DNA from: Weissella cibaria
Lineage (GTDB): Bacteria > Bacillota > Bacilli > Lactobacillales > Lactobacillaceae
Assembly (NCBI RefSeq): GCF_004521965.1
Contig: NZ_SDGK01000054.1
Location: 1-64,000, forward strand
Length of the DNA: 64,000 bases
Direction of reading: 5' to 3'
Part shown: piece after piece, positions 54,449 through 64,000 of the stretch
Layout of the letters: every line of letters starts with the position of its first letter
How positions within the stretch are numbered: position 1 is the first letter of the stretch
The notes under the pieces: model-generated
What the model was told of the DNA's origin: nothing
The model's database searches: none
Seen by the model: only the letters and a program-made list of their open reading frames with translations
Translations under genes and position numbers: made by a program

Positions 54449-54812
54449 TCGCTAGTTTCCGCCATTCCGTTAAAATCGGTTGAGTTGCAATGGTGCCCAC
54501 TAGCACTTTTTCTGCATACCGCATTTGCAGCGCTTCATAGATTTCTGCACCAACCTGATTACGTTCATTTTCGGCAACTTCAGGGCCAAAAACCACTAAA
54601 CGTAATACCGCGGAGTCGAAAATCTTCTCGATACCAACCACTGCCACGTAATGCTGGGTTATTGGAGACTGCCACAACAAAATGTCTCGGCAATTGTCAG
54701 CTTGATACCATTCAATCTCACGTTGCACCGATGCAACATCGTGTAGGCGTGGCAAATATGAAAGCAAGCCCATTGCAATTTTGGGTTGATCTTTTCGAAC
54801 AACGACTAACAT
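54441..54812 (-). CDS. ribT: RibT-like GNAT-fold protein
   Basis: A 123-residue protein similar in length, position and start (MLVVVRKDQPKIAMGLLSYL) to RibT, the GNAT-fold protein next to scpA in Bacillus and lactobacilli. Acetyltransferase activity is presumed from the fold only; the biochemical role is unknown. GGAGG lies 5 bases before the ATG. It is in the xerD-ribT-scpA operon. Confidence 0.82.
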   Translation of the reverse strand: MLVVVRKDQPKIAMGLLSYLPRLHDVASVQREIEWYQADNCRDILLWQSPITQHYVAVVGIEKIFDSAVLRLVVFGPEVAENERNQVGAEIYEALQMRYAEKVLVGTIATQPILTEWRKLANG

Positions 54813-54825
54813 GTTGCCTCCTTAA

Positions 54826-55737
54826 TCAAGCGCGCGGGTGACTCTTTTGATACACCTCAGTCAAACGCTTATTTGAAATATGTGTATAAATTTGGGTCGT
54901 AGATATGTCAGCATGCCCCAGTAATTCTTGCACAATGCGTAAATCTGCCCCATTTTCCAAAATATGAGTAGCAAAAGAGTGACGTAAGGTGTGTGGTGAC
55001 ACATCTTTAGTAATACCCGCAGCTATCACCCACTGTTTAATGAGTTTCCACACACCCTGTCGCGTCAATTGGTGACCATGATCGTTTAGGAAAATCACCT
55101 GTTCATCCTGCTGTCGGCCAAGAAAGGGGCGTCCAGCCGCTAAATAACGTTGTAGCCAATGCGTCGCAACATCACCAATCGGAATAATACGTTCTTTATC
55201 ACCTTTTCCGATCGTTTGAATCAATCCTAAGTCGAGGTGTAAATTATCCAAACGCAAATTCACTAGTTCACTCACGCGCAAGCCAGTGGCATACATCACT
55301 TCTAACATCGTTCGATTGCGCAGACCCAACGTTGTATTGGTATCTGGTACCGCCAACAGCGCTTCCACTTCGCTCAATGTTAAGACAGCTGGTAAATGCT
55401 GTGCCTTTTTGGGTGGATCAACTTGGGTCATCGGATTCGTTGTTGTCCAACCACTATCAGTTGCAAATTGAAAAAACTTCCTTAAAGTCGACACCATGTG
55501 AATCACAGAGTTCCGTGACTTCCCCTGTATTTCCATTTCACCTAGAAAAGCCATTATCGTAAAACGATCAACTCGAGTGAGTGGCAATGATTTTTCCTTG
55601 TCGATTAAATAAGTAAAAAAATGTGTCAAATCTTGCCGGTATGATGTACGCGTGTTGGCCGACAACCCCCGCTCTACCGTCAAATAGCGCAGGTAGTCAA
55701 CCATATTATCTTCGTATGGACCTACCTGTTTGGACAT
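54826..55737 (-). CDS. xerD: Tyrosine recombinase XerD
   Basis: Site-specific recombinase that resolves chromosome dimers at dif. The 303 residues have an N-terminal SAM-like core-binding domain (LRYLTVERGLSANTRTSYRQ) and the catalytic domain: Arg in ATGLRVSELVNLRL, HTLRHSFATH, the second His in LLGHADIST, and the nucleophile Tyr in QIYTHISNKRL. The start is taken at MSKQVGPYED. It is in a housekeeping operon, not a mobile element. Confidence 0.95.
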   Translation of the reverse strand: MSKQVGPYEDNMVDYLRYLTVERGLSANTRTSYRQDLTHFFTYLIDKEKSLPLTRVDRFTIMAFLGEMEIQGKSRNSVIHMVSTLRKFFQFATDSGWTTTNPMTQVDPPKKAQHLPAVLTLSEVEALLAVPDTNTTLGLRNRTMLEVMYATGLRVSELVNLRLDNLHLDLGLIQTIGKGDKERIIPIGDVATHWLQRYLAAGRPFLGRQQDEQVIFLNDHGHQLTRQGVWKLIKQWVIAAGITKDVSPHTLRHSFATHILENGADLRIVQELLGHADISTTQIYTHISNKRLTEVYQKSHPRA

Positions 55738-55738
55738 C

Positions 55739-56614
55739 TTACTCGCCGTCACTCTCTTCAATCAAGAACAGCCCATTTTCGTTTTGGGTAATCTTGCGTT
55801 GCTTGTACAAGTTTCCAACCGCCCGCTTGAACTGTGACTTTGACATACCAAAATACTTCTTAATTTGCTTTGGGTCTGACTTGTCTGTAAATGGCAAGCT
55901 CTTTGTTGATGAACGCTGTAACAACGTCAACAACATCGCTGCATCATCAGAAATTGCCTCATATGCACGTGGTCGTAACGACAAGTTCAAGACACCATCA
56001 TCACGGACACCGATAACACGCGCATCGACTTCCTCACCAAGACGAGGTTCGCGTTGACGTTCATCCGGGTGAATAAAGCCAAAGTTATAGTCCGGTGTAA
56101 TGACCAGCGTACCAACCATCTTTAAACGGTAAACCGTCGCTTTAACCTGCTTGTTCTTCATATCTGTCTTAGCTGGAATACGTACTGCTTGCAAGATGTC
56201 TGACGAAGCAAGTTCACCCCACAAACGATCCTTCTTATCAATACGCAATGTAATCATCAACTTGTCACCACGTTGAGGCCACAATTCTTTAATCGTTGGC
56301 AACTCGTCCAACGACACAACAACATCCTTATTTGGTAACCCAATATTGACAAACACGCCCAAATCACGTCGGACATCCGTTACAGTGCCCCAAGCAAAAT
56401 GCCCCAAGCGAACGACTGGAATATTTTTTGTGATTTGCAAATTATGCTTCTCATTTTCGTAAGCAAACCCTGAAACAACGCCACCAACCTTAAGTGGCTT
56501 CAACAATTCCGCCTTGTCGATTTCATACGTTAAACCATCAACTTGTGCGAAATAGTACTTGTCATTTTCATCTGTCACCTTAGCTGAGATGATATCGCCA
56601 ATTTTGTGTGTCAT
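55739..56614 (-). CDS. cvfB: S1 RNA-binding protein CvfB-like
   Basis: An RNA-binding protein of 291 residues with S1-like OB folds (GTVTDVRRDLGVFVNIGLPN in the middle copy) and a C-terminal winged helix (MSKSQFKRAVGNLYKQRKIT). This is the CvfB (YitL) architecture, a post-transcriptional virulence regulator in staphylococci; here probably a general RNA-binding role. The start is at MTHKIGDIIS, behind GGAGA. It leads the operon with xerD; the stop and the xerD start are one base apart. Confidence 0.9.
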   Translation of the reverse strand: MTHKIGDIISAKVTDENDKYYFAQVDGLTYEIDKAELLKPLKVGGVVSGFAYENEKHNLQITKNIPVVRLGHFAWGTVTDVRRDLGVFVNIGLPNKDVVVSLDELPTIKELWPQRGDKLMITLRIDKKDRLWGELASSDILQAVRIPAKTDMKNKQVKATVYRLKMVGTLVITPDYNFGFIHPDERQREPRLGEEVDARVIGVRDDGVLNLSLRPRAYEAISDDAAMLLTLLQRSSTKSLPFTDKSDPKQIKKYFGMSKSQFKRAVGNLYKQRKITQNENGLFLIEESDGE

Positions 56615-56674
56615 ATTTATTTTCTCCATATATCTCTTTACATCAGCTGCATCAACCACTCACAGGTCGTCCGA

Positions 56675-56718
56675 TGCCACAGCGCTGGCAAAGCCGTTTT
56701 CACTGACATGCCGTCAGT
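56675..56718 (-). promoter_or_regulatory. Structured leader of cvfB
   Basis: Two short perfect stems lie upstream of the cvfB start: ACTGAC/GTCAGT (56702-56707, 56713-56718) and TGCCA/TGGCA (56675-56679, 56686-56690). About 100 bases of untranslated leader are implied. No known riboswitch was recognised. Confidence 0.35.
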
Positions 56719-56845
56719 CAACCTATTTTCTGTCTGAACTCTAGTTTACCAGATGCCCGTGATAATATGTAAACTAATTCTGCATTTTTGCACAATTTTT
56801 GTTAAACTAAGTAGACATTAAATTTTGAAAGCGAGATTTCCCCTC

Positions 56846-57397
56846 ATGAAGGCAGTTGGAATGGAACCCCAAGTCTTGATCGACATTCTGGTCGGTGCCA
56901 AGATTGGCGTTGTTTACCCCTTTGGAACTGATCACCGCGGTGATTTAGTTGTTACATCATACGCACTTAAGCAAGCTGGTTTACCATCAAGTATGGCCGG
57001 TGCTGTTGTGCAATTGGAAGACGTTGAAGAAACGGCCCCAGGCAACTTTGTTTGGAAGTTCAACCCAGACGTGACGTTGATTCGTCCTTTTAAGGTCCAC
57101 GGCACAATGGAATTGTTCGATGTCGATGGTGACTTGATTCACGCTGAACCAACAAACTGGTTCAACGTCGAAAGGGAGAACGAAGGCCACGCGAAGATTG
57201 CTGCCTGGATGGACAGCTACGTAGCTACGCACCCTGACATCGACCGTATTCCTCGCGCCGAAATTCCTGACGATATCGCTGCATTGGCTATTTCATTCGA
57301 TGAATGGCGTGAAGACTACTTCAACTTCTTGTTTAAGCCATTGAAGGCGCAAAAGCAAGAATTGCGTACAAAGCGCTACGATGTTGACCCATTGTAA
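56846..57397 (+). CDS. Conserved hypothetical protein (plus strand)
   Basis: A 183-residue soluble protein starting MKAVGMEPQVLIDILVGAKI. It reads like a beta-alpha protein, with VVQLEDVEETAPGNFVWKFN in the middle and a helical, charged C-terminus (KQELRTKRYDVDPL). I do not recognise the family. The start at the second ATG is favoured, since the first (seven codons upstream) would need a poor site; GAAAGCGAG is weak in either case. It is divergent from cvfB and convergent with the antiporter gene. Confidence 0.65.
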   Translation: MKAVGMEPQVLIDILVGAKIGVVYPFGTDHRGDLVVTSYALKQAGLPSSMAGAVVQLEDVEETAPGNFVWKFNPDVTLIRPFKVHGTMELFDVDGDLIHAEPTNWFNVERENEGHAKIAAWMDSYVATHPDIDRIPRAEIPDDIAALAISFDEWREDYFNFLFKPLKAQKQELRTKRYDVDPL

Positions 57398-57404
57398 GCA
57401 TATT

Positions 57405-57447
57405 TAAAAAGCTGCCGGAATCGCAAAGATTCACAGGCAGCTTTTTA
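57405..57447. terminator. Bidirectional terminator
   Basis: AAAAAGCTGCC and GGCAGCTTTTT form an 11-bp perfect outer stem, with T runs on both strands. Confidence 0.9.
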
Positions 57448-57451
57448 TTTT

Positions 57452-58417
57452 CTACTGTACTTTTTTGATAAGTGGGCGCATCATCAATGGCGCAATCAAA
57501 GTTGATGCAATGATTACGACAACAATTTCACCAAAAACTTTACCAGATAAAATACCGCCTGTTGCCCCAATTTGAGCGATCACCAACGCCATTTCACCAC
57601 GTGACACCATACCGGCGCCAATTGCATTGCTAGTGTGCTTATCAAGCCCTGCCATTCGTGCGCCGATACCAGCACCATAATACTTAGTTGCCACAGCAAA
57701 TACCGTCAATACCACCATCGCTATCCACGTCTTTGACAGATCATGAAAGACCACATTAAGTCCGATTGAACCAAAAAAGATCGGAAAGACCGTCCATTGA
57801 CCAAACACTTCGCTAGCATGCAAAATTTTATCTGATTGATAAGATTGACGTAGCAATACACCAAATGCAAATGCAATAATTGGCATAACGGTGTTTAAAC
57901 CAAGTCCTGAACCCCCAACAAATAATGAATATGCCGTGACCAGCAACAATGCCATAATGTCATCCAGCACCGCAGCGCCTAAGATAACCGCGCCCATTTG
58001 TGTACCCAGTTTACCTTGTTCACCCAGCACCGAAATAGTAATTGAAATTGATGTCGCTGCGAACACAACACCCCAAAACAGCGCAATTTGCCATTCATAG
58101 CCAAATACCAACGCAATGACTGGGAAAACAATCAGTGGTGCAATAACACCCATTAACGCTGTAAAATTCGCTGCTTTGAAATTATCACGTAATTGACGCG
58201 CATCCGTTTCAAGACCGGCGTTAACCATTAATAACAGCACACCAAACTCTGACACAATGTGCATCAAATGTGAAGGTTCAACCAAATGTAGCAAAGCTGG
58301 CCCCACAACCACCCCCGCTATCAATTGGCCAACAACCTTCGCCATTCCTAATTTGGTTGCTACCCAGCCAAACGCCAGCGTAATCACCATCAATAACACC
58401 ATCAATATAATTTCCAT
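57452..58417 (-). CDS. CPA2-type sodium/proton antiporter, short form
   Basis: A 321-residue cation:proton antiporter with nine to ten helices. The N-terminal helix pair has KVVGQLIAGVVVGPALLHLV, helix 4-5 TSISITISVLGEQGKLGT, and the two-Asp motif LGAAVLDDIMALLL is intact. It resembles NapA of enterococci but is about 60 residues shorter; the region after residue 165 (LFVGGSGLGLNTVMP) jumps directly to the segment AFAFGVLLRQS, so two helices appear missing. The frame is open throughout. The start is ATG behind GGAG; a TTG five codons earlier is unlikely. Confidence 0.82.
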   Translation of the reverse strand: MEIILMVLLMVITLAFGWVATKLGMAKVVGQLIAGVVVGPALLHLVEPSHLMHIVSEFGVLLLMVNAGLETDARQLRDNFKAANFTALMGVIAPLIVFPVIALVFGYEWQIALFWGVVFAATSISITISVLGEQGKLGTQMGAVILGAAVLDDIMALLLVTAYSLFVGGSGLGLNTVMPIIAFAFGVLLRQSYQSDKILHASEVFGQWTVFPIFFGSIGLNVVFHDLSKTWIAMVVLTVFAVATKYYGAGIGARMAGLDKHTSNAIGAGMVSRGEMALVIAQIGATGGILSGKVFGEIVVVIIASTLIAPLMMRPLIKKVQ

Positions 58418-58527
58418 AAAACCTATCTCCAAATCACAAAAAAGCGCGCCCTTCTAATCACCCTGGTTACCCACCCAGGAAACTTGAAGCACACGCCCAA
58501 CCGATATCTCTATTCACTTTAAACAAA

Positions 58528-58698
58528 TTACTGATTGCGAGAGAACAAGTTACTAAATGGTGACTCACCAGTGTTCGCAACTTGCGTCAAGAAAATCTTA
58601 ATGGCCGTTTGAGTCGTCAAACCTTGTGACTTGAAAATCTCATCAGCCTTATCCTTGACGTTGTCCTCAACGCGCAATTGAATCAACTTCTCTGCCAT
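58528..58698 (-). CDS. RelB/DinJ-family antitoxin, orphan
   Basis: A 56-residue protein reading MAEKLIQLRVEDNVKDKADE, then IFKSQGLTTQTAIKIFLTQV and ANTGESPFSNLFSRNQ. The ribbon-helix-helix N-terminus (QLRVEDNVKDKADEI) and the TAIKIFLTQV helix are typical of RelB/DinJ antitoxins. AAAGGATG precedes the ATG. No RelE/YafQ toxin lies on either side: the antiporter gene is downstream and dtd upstream. It may serve as a free-standing regulator or a decayed module. Confidence 0.82.
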   Translation of the reverse strand: MAEKLIQLRVEDNVKDKADEIFKSQGLTTQTAIKIFLTQVANTGESPFSNLFSRNQ

Positions 58699-58843
58699 AA
58701 CATTACATCCTTTCGCAAATGCTTAAATTTGTATAAATATATTATAGCATATATCGGACTTACAATACTATCAATATCATTGCATATTACTAGGGGATTG
58801 TACGGCTAATCTATGATTTTTATTTGACGTAGCCTAAAATCAG

Positions 58844-59290
58844 CTATTTATTATCCGTATCAAACACAATTGTTACGGGTCCGTCATTCACCAGGCTGAC
58901 TTTCATATCCGCCCCAAATTCACCAGTTTCAACGTGAGCACCAGATGCTGCTAATTTTGTATTAAATCGGTCATACATCTTATTAGCAAAATCTGGGGCA
59001 CCCGCTGCTGTAAAACTTGGTCGATTACCCTTACGCATATCGGCGTAGAGAGTAAATTGCGAAATCGATAAAATTGCACCATCAACATCTGTTAAACTAC
59101 GGTTCATTTTACCAGCTTGGTCTTCAAATACTCTTAAATTGGTGATTTTACGTACCAAATAATCCAATTCAGCATCTGTATCAGCGTCTTGAACACCAAC
59201 AAGTAGCATAAACCCTTGCTTGATGGCGCCAATTTGATTACCAGCTACGGTAACGCTGGCTTCTGATACGCGTTGTAGAATAACCTTCAT
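58844..59290 (-). CDS. dtd: D-aminoacyl-tRNA deacylase
   Basis: Removes D-amino acids (and glycine from tRNA-Ala) from mischarged tRNAs. The 148 residues have the signatures [20 protein letters not shown] and the C-terminal [12 protein letters not shown], with the Gly-cisPro element in GPVT. Starts with [15 protein letters not shown]. The ATG shares one base with the rel stop (TAATG), so the genes are translationally coupled, as in many Firmicutes. Confidence 0.96.
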   Translation of the reverse strand: MKVILQRVSEASVTVAGNQIGAIKQGFMLLVGVQDADTDAELDYLVRKITNLRVFEDQAGKMNRSLTDVDGAILSISQFTLYADMRKGNRPSFTAAGAPDFANKMYDRFNTKLAASGAHVETGEFGADMKVSLVNDGPVTIVFDTDNK

Positions 59291-61524
59291 TACTTAAACG
59301 CTCGCTTTACTTCGTAGACATCTTTAACATTCTTAATTGAATCCATAATATGTTCCAATTGATCCAAATTTCGGACACCGACACTCATTGAAATATTAAC
59401 GTTGTTGTTGTGATCAATGCGACCATTTACAAAGTTTAATGACTTTGTTGTGTTGTTGACCGTCCGAATCACGTCATTCAACAACTTGTTACGGTTGGTT
59501 GCTGTCACTGCCAAATCCGCCTCATATTCGTTCTTAGTGTCGCCATCTGGCTTTTCCCAAGCTACGTCAACCAAACGTTGACCTTCTGTCTCAGCAGCAC
59601 GTAAATTAGGGCAACCCAAACGGTGAACTGAAACACCGCGACCCTTGGTTACATAACCAATTACTTCGTCACCAGGTACTGGCGTGCAACAACGGCCTAA
59701 CCGAACCAGTAAATTGTCAACACCTTGAATAACGATTCGATCTTCGCCGTGCTGTGGCTTTTCCTTGGCACGCTTTGAATCGTTCTCAATTGTTTGATGC
59801 TCTTCCAAAATAGCTCGTTGTTCAGCGACCTGACGCGCTTCTTCCAATTCTGCGCGTTTCTCTTCTGTAAACTTGTTTGCGACCCCTTGGGGCTTCAAAT
59901 CACCAAACCCAAGTGACGCATACATATCATCAACGCTCAAGAAATGTAACTTTTCGGCCGATTTCACTTCGTTTTCAGCTGACATCAATTCATCAACATC
60001 AAAGGCTTCCTCGTTGAGCCAGTCAGCCACCATCTTCTTACCGGCTGCAATATTTTCCGCTTTATCTTGTTTACGGAAATACTGCTTGATTTTATTGCGA
60101 GCGCGACGCGTTGAAACCAAATTCATCCAATCGCGGTTTGGTTTAGCATTTTGTGAGGTCAAAATCTCAACAATGTCACCCGTCTTAATTGGGTAATCAA
60201 GTGGCACCATACGGTCATTAACCTTAGCGCCTGTTGTGTGATTACCAACATTTGTGTGGATACTGTACGCCATGTCTAATGGTCCTGCCCCCTTGGCAAG
60301 CTCAATGACATCGCCCTTTGGCGTAAAGGCGAATACTCGGTCAGTAAACAAATCACCCTTTACGGACTCCATGAAATCATCCGCATCGCGAGCGTCTTCT
60401 TGTAATTCCAAAATGCCTTGAATCACATTCAGCTTTTGCTGATCGGCATTTTGGACATCAGCACCCGCAAAATTACCCTCTTTATACGCCCAGTGTGCAG
60501 CCACACCAAATTCAGCAACTTCATGCATCTGGTACGTACGAATTTGAACTTCAAGTGGACGACCACCTGGTCCAATCACTGATGTGTGTAGCGATTGATA
60601 ACCATTGGCCTTTGGCAACGCGATATAATCCTTAAAACGACCTGGCATTGGTGTCCAGCGGGCGTGGATAGCCCCCAAAACAGCATATGTCTCCGGAATC
60701 GTATCCACCAGCACACGAATCGCCAACAAGTCGTAAATTTCGTCGAATTTTTTCTTCTTATCAACCATCTTGCGATAGATTGAGTAAATGTGCTTTGGTC
60801 GACCATAAACTTCAGCATGCTTCAAGTGCAATTCGGTAATCGCGTGTTCAATGTCATCAACCGCTTGGTCAACAATCTCTAACCGTTCTTGACGTCGTAA
60901 TTGCATTGACTTCGCAATGTCGTGATAGGCTTCTGGTTCCAGATAGCGTAACGACATATCTTCCAGTTCCCACTTAATCGTCATAATTCCCAAGCGATCA
61001 GCAAGTGGTGCGTAAATTTCCAACGTTTCCGATGCAATTCGCTTCTGCTTTTCCTCACGCAGCGCACTCAAGGTGCGCATGTTGTGCAAACGGTCCGCCA
61101 ATTTCACAATAATGACACGAATGTCATGTGACATCGCTAAGAGTAATTTACGGTGATTTTCAGCTAATTGCTCCCGTGATGATTTGTATTCAATCTTCGA
61201 AAGCTTTGACACCCCATCAACAATAACAGCAACATCATGACCAAACTCACGCTCAACATCTTCTAAAGTTGCGTCTGTATCTTCAACAACGTCATGCAAA
61301 TATCCCGCCACTACCGTATCCGGATCCATGTGTAAATCAGCCAAAATACCGGCTACTTGGATTGGATGAATAATGTAAGGTTCACCAGACTTACGCTTTT
61401 GTTCTTGATGGAGATTGAACGCAAAATCATAGGCTTTGTCAACCTTTTTAACATGCTCCTCGTTCATATAGCCGGCAACCAAGTCGTGCACTTCTTGTGC
61501 GGTTAACACTTTTGCTTCTGCCAT
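59290..61524 (-). CDS. rel: Bifunctional (p)ppGpp synthetase/hydrolase Rel
   Basis: Long RSH enzyme of the stringent response, 744 residues. The HD hydrolase domain has [12 protein letters not shown] and [14 protein letters not shown]; the synthetase domain has the RxKx stretch around [14 protein letters not shown] and [23 protein letters not shown] ([18 protein letters not shown]), a zinc-finger/helical region and C-terminal ACT follow. All key residues seen are present. The start at [10 protein letters not shown] is chosen behind GAGG. It precedes dtd. Confidence 0.95.
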   Translation of the reverse strand: MAEAKVLTAQEVHDLVAGYMNEEHVKKVDKAYDFAFNLHQEQKRKSGEPYIIHPIQVAGILADLHMDPDTVVAGYLHDVVEDTDATLEDVEREFGHDVAVIVDGVSKLSKIEYKSSREQLAENHRKLLLAMSHDIRVIIVKLADRLHNMRTLSALREEKQKRIASETLEIYAPLADRLGIMTIKWELEDMSLRYLEPEAYHDIAKSMQLRRQERLEIVDQAVDDIEHAITELHLKHAEVYGRPKHIYSIYRKMVDKKKKFDEIYDLLAIRVLVDTIPETYAVLGAIHARWTPMPGRFKDYIALPKANGYQSLHTSVIGPGGRPLEVQIRTYQMHEVAEFGVAAHWAYKEGNFAGADVQNADQQKLNVIQGILELQEDARDADDFMESVKGDLFTDRVFAFTPKGDVIELAKGAGPLDMAYSIHTNVGNHTTGAKVNDRMVPLDYPIKTGDIVEILTSQNAKPNRDWMNLVSTRRARNKIKQYFRKQDKAENIAAGKKMVADWLNEEAFDVDELMSAENEVKSAEKLHFLSVDDMYASLGFGDLKPQGVANKFTEEKRAELEEARQVAEQRAILEEHQTIENDSKRAKEKPQHGEDRIVIQGVDNLLVRLGRCCTPVPGDEVIGYVTKGRGVSVHRLGCPNLRAAETEGQRLVDVAWEKPDGDTKNEYEADLAVTATNRNKLLNDVIRTVNNTTKSLNFVNGRIDHNNNVNISMSVGVRNLDQLEHIMDSIKNVKDVYEVKRAFK

Positions 61525-61728
61525 AGATTTATCCTCTGTTTTCCAGACCAACACCGATTGGGATTCATACCCGCAGCGTCTAATCCGTATTTATCCACCT
61601 GGATAGTTATTGTCTATTGTAACGCACTTTATCCGTCTTTTGATAGCCCTTTGTATTACAGCTTGACGACAGTGTTCGTTTTTAGCCAAAAAAACGAATT
61701 ATCGTCTGATAAGTCGTCCGAATTGCTC

Positions 61729-64000
61729 TTAGTCTAACTGAAATACAACATTATTAGCCCCTAAAATCTGTTGTAAGGCATTTAAGGTGTCATCCCCATC
61801 GGTTAACCAATTTTGTTGGCCAAGCGCTAACTTTTTACCCGTTCCCTCATAGACCGCCAAAACTGGATTCTTGCCATGATGTGACTGAATCACAACATTT
61901 AACGCGTCAAGCGCGCCTGCTGCCTCAGCGGCGGCTGTTATTTTCAAATACCACCGCCCGGTTGCCCGACTAGTTTGCGCCTCCGATTGCCCTTGATCAT
62001 TGGTACTACCAAAGCGTTTAATGGCTTCTTCCGCATCCATCACCGTATTTGCCACGATTTGGATGTCATCACGCCCGCGTTGCTGTTCGACTTTACCCGT
62101 CACAACGAGTACTTTTTCCGGTCCCAATAATGCTGCTGATCGCATAAACAATTGTGGGAATAACGTGATAGAAATCGAACCTGTTAGGTCCATCCCATCA
62201 ACAAATGCCATTTGATCCCCTTTTTTAGTGCGAATCTTTTTGACATTTTCGACATACACAATAATCGTTGCCTGGTTCATTCCTACTGCCAGCGAGGCAA
62301 TATCCAAACGCTTATTCTCAGGTATCGCGTTTAAATACGGTTCGATTGGGTGTCCGCTAAGATAAACGCCCAAATACTCACGTTCATAACCCAATTTTTC
62401 TGCCGATGGCAATTCATCAACTTCCCGTACTTTCGGCGTCAGCGACGCAAAAAGCGACATCGATTCACCAGCTAAACCAACCGCGTCGATGAACCCGCGC
62501 AACGATGCCAGAATTGAGGCACGATTATACCCAAACTCATCCAAAGCACCCGCATACACCAACGGTTCCAATTGTCCAGCTTTTCGATATTTGCTCTCTA
62601 AACGACCAATTAAGTTACCCAAATCTTTAAACGCTCCATTTTCCTGACGCTCACGCAAAATTGATTCACGAAAATCTCGGCGCATACCACCGATCGAAGC
62701 CAACCCCATTTGTAAGGCACCCGCTTTATTCATCGAGTAGCCTTGCCAAGAGTGATTAATACTTGGGCCTAGTAAAGTCACCCCCGATGCTTTTGCCTCT
62801 GCGATGTATGTACTGACCTTTTTCTTATCCGCAATGGCATCATTCAAAACCGCTTTATAGAAAGCCGCTGGATAATGTGCCTTAATATAGGCAAGCTGAA
62901 AGGCTAACTTCGAATAAGCAACCGCGTGGGACCGATTAAACCCGTACTGCGCAAACGTCTCGATATAACCGAATACCTGCTCAGCGACCTGACTATCATG
63001 TCCTTTTGCCACAGCTCCATTAACAAAATCTGTCTTCATGGCCGCAATTTTTGCGCCATCCTTTTTAGACATCGCACGACGCAACAAATCGGCACCACCT
63101 AGTGAGAAGCCCGCAAATTGTTCGGCAACACGCATCACCTGCTCTTGGTACACAATAATGCCATAGGTTGGCGCTAAAATATCAGCCATACTTTGGTCCG
63201 GCACGTTTTGAGCTTCTTGACCATGTTTACGGGCCACGAAATGCGGAATATTCTGCATTGGTCCAGGTCTGAAAAGCGCATTCGCGGCGACAATGTCCTC
63301 AAAGCGATCTGGCTGTAGTTGCCGCAAAATATTCTTCATCCCGGCCGATTCAAATTGGAAGACCCCATTTGTCATACCGTGACGGAATAAGCGTAACGTC
63401 GCGTCGTCATTTAAATCAATCGTCGCAATATTGAAATTAGCACTGTCTTTTTGTTTCTGGATTTCGCGCAACGCAATGTCTAAAATGTTCAAATTCGACA
63501 ATGCCAAGAAATCCATTTTCAAAAGGCCAAGCACTTCTACCGGCCCCTTTGGTAATTGGGTCACCAACCGACCATCTTCACCCAGTTGCACCGGCATTGT
63601 ATCAACCAATGGATTGGCTGACAGCACAACACCCGCTGCGTGCAAAGATGAATTACGTGGCAGCCCCTCTAGCTTACGGGCTGTCTCGTAAAGTAACTCA
63701 CCGTCCACTGGCACGTCAATGAGGGCATTGCGGAATGGCTGCGATTGTTCATAGGCTGCCGTTAAATCAGTAGCATCGCGTGGCATCGCCTTTGATAGCG
63801 TGTCAATTTGACTAGGATTTAGTCCGAACACACGGGCGACGTCACGAATAACTGCACGTTGGGCCATAGTCGAGAACGTAATAATTTGTGCCACACGTTC
63901 ATGGCCATACTTTTCATGCAGATAGGCAAGCACCTCTTCACGGCGGTTATCTGGAATATCAATATCGATATCCGGCATTTGTGCGCGTTCAGGATTTAAA
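61729..64000 (-). CDS. dnaE: DNA polymerase III alpha subunit DnaE, 3' part
   Basis: C-family replicative polymerase (DnaE, the PHP-less-exonuclease type), cut by the right edge; about 757 residues are visible. The catalytic region PDIDIDIPDNRREEVLAYLH lies at the very start of the visible part, and the beta-nucleotidyl binding segments FRPGPMQNIPHFVARK and GVFQFESAGM follow. Then come the helix-hairpin-helix (ESKYRKAGQLEP), the OB fold (IIVYVENVKKIRTKKGDQMA) and the tail NNVVFQLD. The reading frame continues upstream beyond 64000. Fragment rather than a truncated gene. Confidence 0.93.
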   Translation of the reverse strand, partial: LNPERAQMPDIDIDIPDNRREEVLAYLHEKYGHERVAQIITFSTMAQRAVIRDVARVFGLNPSQIDTLSKAMPRDATDLTAAYEQSQPFRNALIDVPVDGELLYETARKLEGLPRNSSLHAAGVVLSANPLVDTMPVQLGEDGRLVTQLPKGPVEVLGLLKMDFLALSNLNILDIALREIQKQKDSANFNIATIDLNDDATLRLFRHGMTNGVFQFESAGMKNILRQLQPDRFEDIVAANALFRPGPMQNIPHFVARKHGQEAQNVPDQSMADILAPTYGIIVYQEQVMRVAEQFAGFSLGGADLLRRAMSKKDGAKIAAMKTDFVNGAVAKGHDSQVAEQVFGYIETFAQYGFNRSHAVAYSKLAFQLAYIKAHYPAAFYKAVLNDAIADKKKVSTYIAEAKASGVTLLGPSINHSWQGYSMNKAGALQMGLASIGGMRRDFRESILRERQENGAFKDLGNLIGRLESKYRKAGQLEPLVYAGALDEFGYNRASILASLRGFIDAVGLAGESMSLFASLTPKVREVDELPSAEKLGYEREYLGVYLSGHPIEPYLNAIPENKRLDIASLAVGMNQATIIVYVENVKKIRTKKGDQMAFVDGMDLTGSISITLFPQLFMRSAALLGPEKVLVVTGKVEQQRGRDDIQIVANTVMDAEEAIKRFGSTNDQGQSEAQTSRATGRWYLKITAAAEAAGALDALNVVIQSHHGKNPVLAVYEGTGKKLALGQQNWLTDGDDTLNALQQILGANNVVFQLD

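Noticed and set aside
54826-55737. Tyrosine recombinase as evidence for an integrated element
   Set aside because: Sequence and operon position (cvfB-xerD-ribT-scpA) identify the housekeeping XerD; no attachment repeats or phage genes occur.

Overview
The window is low-GC Firmicute chromosome from a heterofermentative lactic acid bacterium, most likely the genus Weissella. The strongest clue is the 310-residue protein at 38917-39849. It closely resembles, from memory, the L-2-hydroxyisocaproate dehydrogenase described from Lactobacillus (now Weissella) confusus. Firmicute ribosome binding sites, cre and CIRCE operators, and the cluster orders hup-der-rpsA-cmk-LysM-recQ and cvfB-xerD-ribT-scpA-scpB-rluB agree. 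Most genes lie on the minus strand.

Layout. 1-2854: lacLM operon with a perfect cre site, lacL heavily mutated. 2991-5248: clpL under a CIRCE operator. 5391-6707: queT plus a short-chain dehydrogenase behind a preQ1-I riboswitch. 6792-9772: a membrane protein, an amino acid permease and a second SDR. 9854-13354: malolactic cluster, with mleR intact and mleS and mleP broken. 13588-18979: disulfide reductase, a TetR/VanZ/HrtAB-like export operon and a broken membrane-anchored matrixin. 19139-24447: cfa, zinc-free S14/L33, Fe-S protein and ackA. 24542-29412: trmK-nif3-pepT, a damaged hsp20 and a TPR protein. 29468-34371: poorly known LAB proteins and a Nudix hydrolase. 34489-43018: sbcDC, hicDH, MFS, thiD plus ECF S-component, HU. 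43265-50997: der, rpsA, cmk, LysM, recQ, ypbB-like, and ribU behind an FMN riboswitch. 51028-58698: chromosome segregation and recombination operon, an antiporter and an orphan antitoxin. 58844-64000: dtd, rel and the 3' part of dnaE (cut by the right edge).

How the genes work together. Three ECF S-components (QueT, RibU and an HMP/pyridoxine-type one) imply salvage of queuosine precursors, riboflavin and a B1/B6 precursor through a shared energising module that is not in this window. Acetate kinase under cre control and HicDH belong to heterofermentative carbon and amino acid metabolism. Stress functions are ClpL, Hsp20, Cfa, Rel, SbcCD and RecQ.

The most striking feature is gene decay confined to accessory genes. 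lacL, mleS, mleP, a matrixin protease, hsp20, a TMEM175-like gene and one unknown gene carry nonsense or frameshift lesions, several of them more than one, while every housekeeping gene reads through. I found no CRISPR array, insertion sequence, prophage, tRNA or rRNA. I do not see a clear novel defence or mobile system. The best leads are the riboswitch-linked SDR, the structured rpmG-rpsN leader, the TetR-VanZ-HrtAB operon and frameshift sites that sit on inverted repeats.
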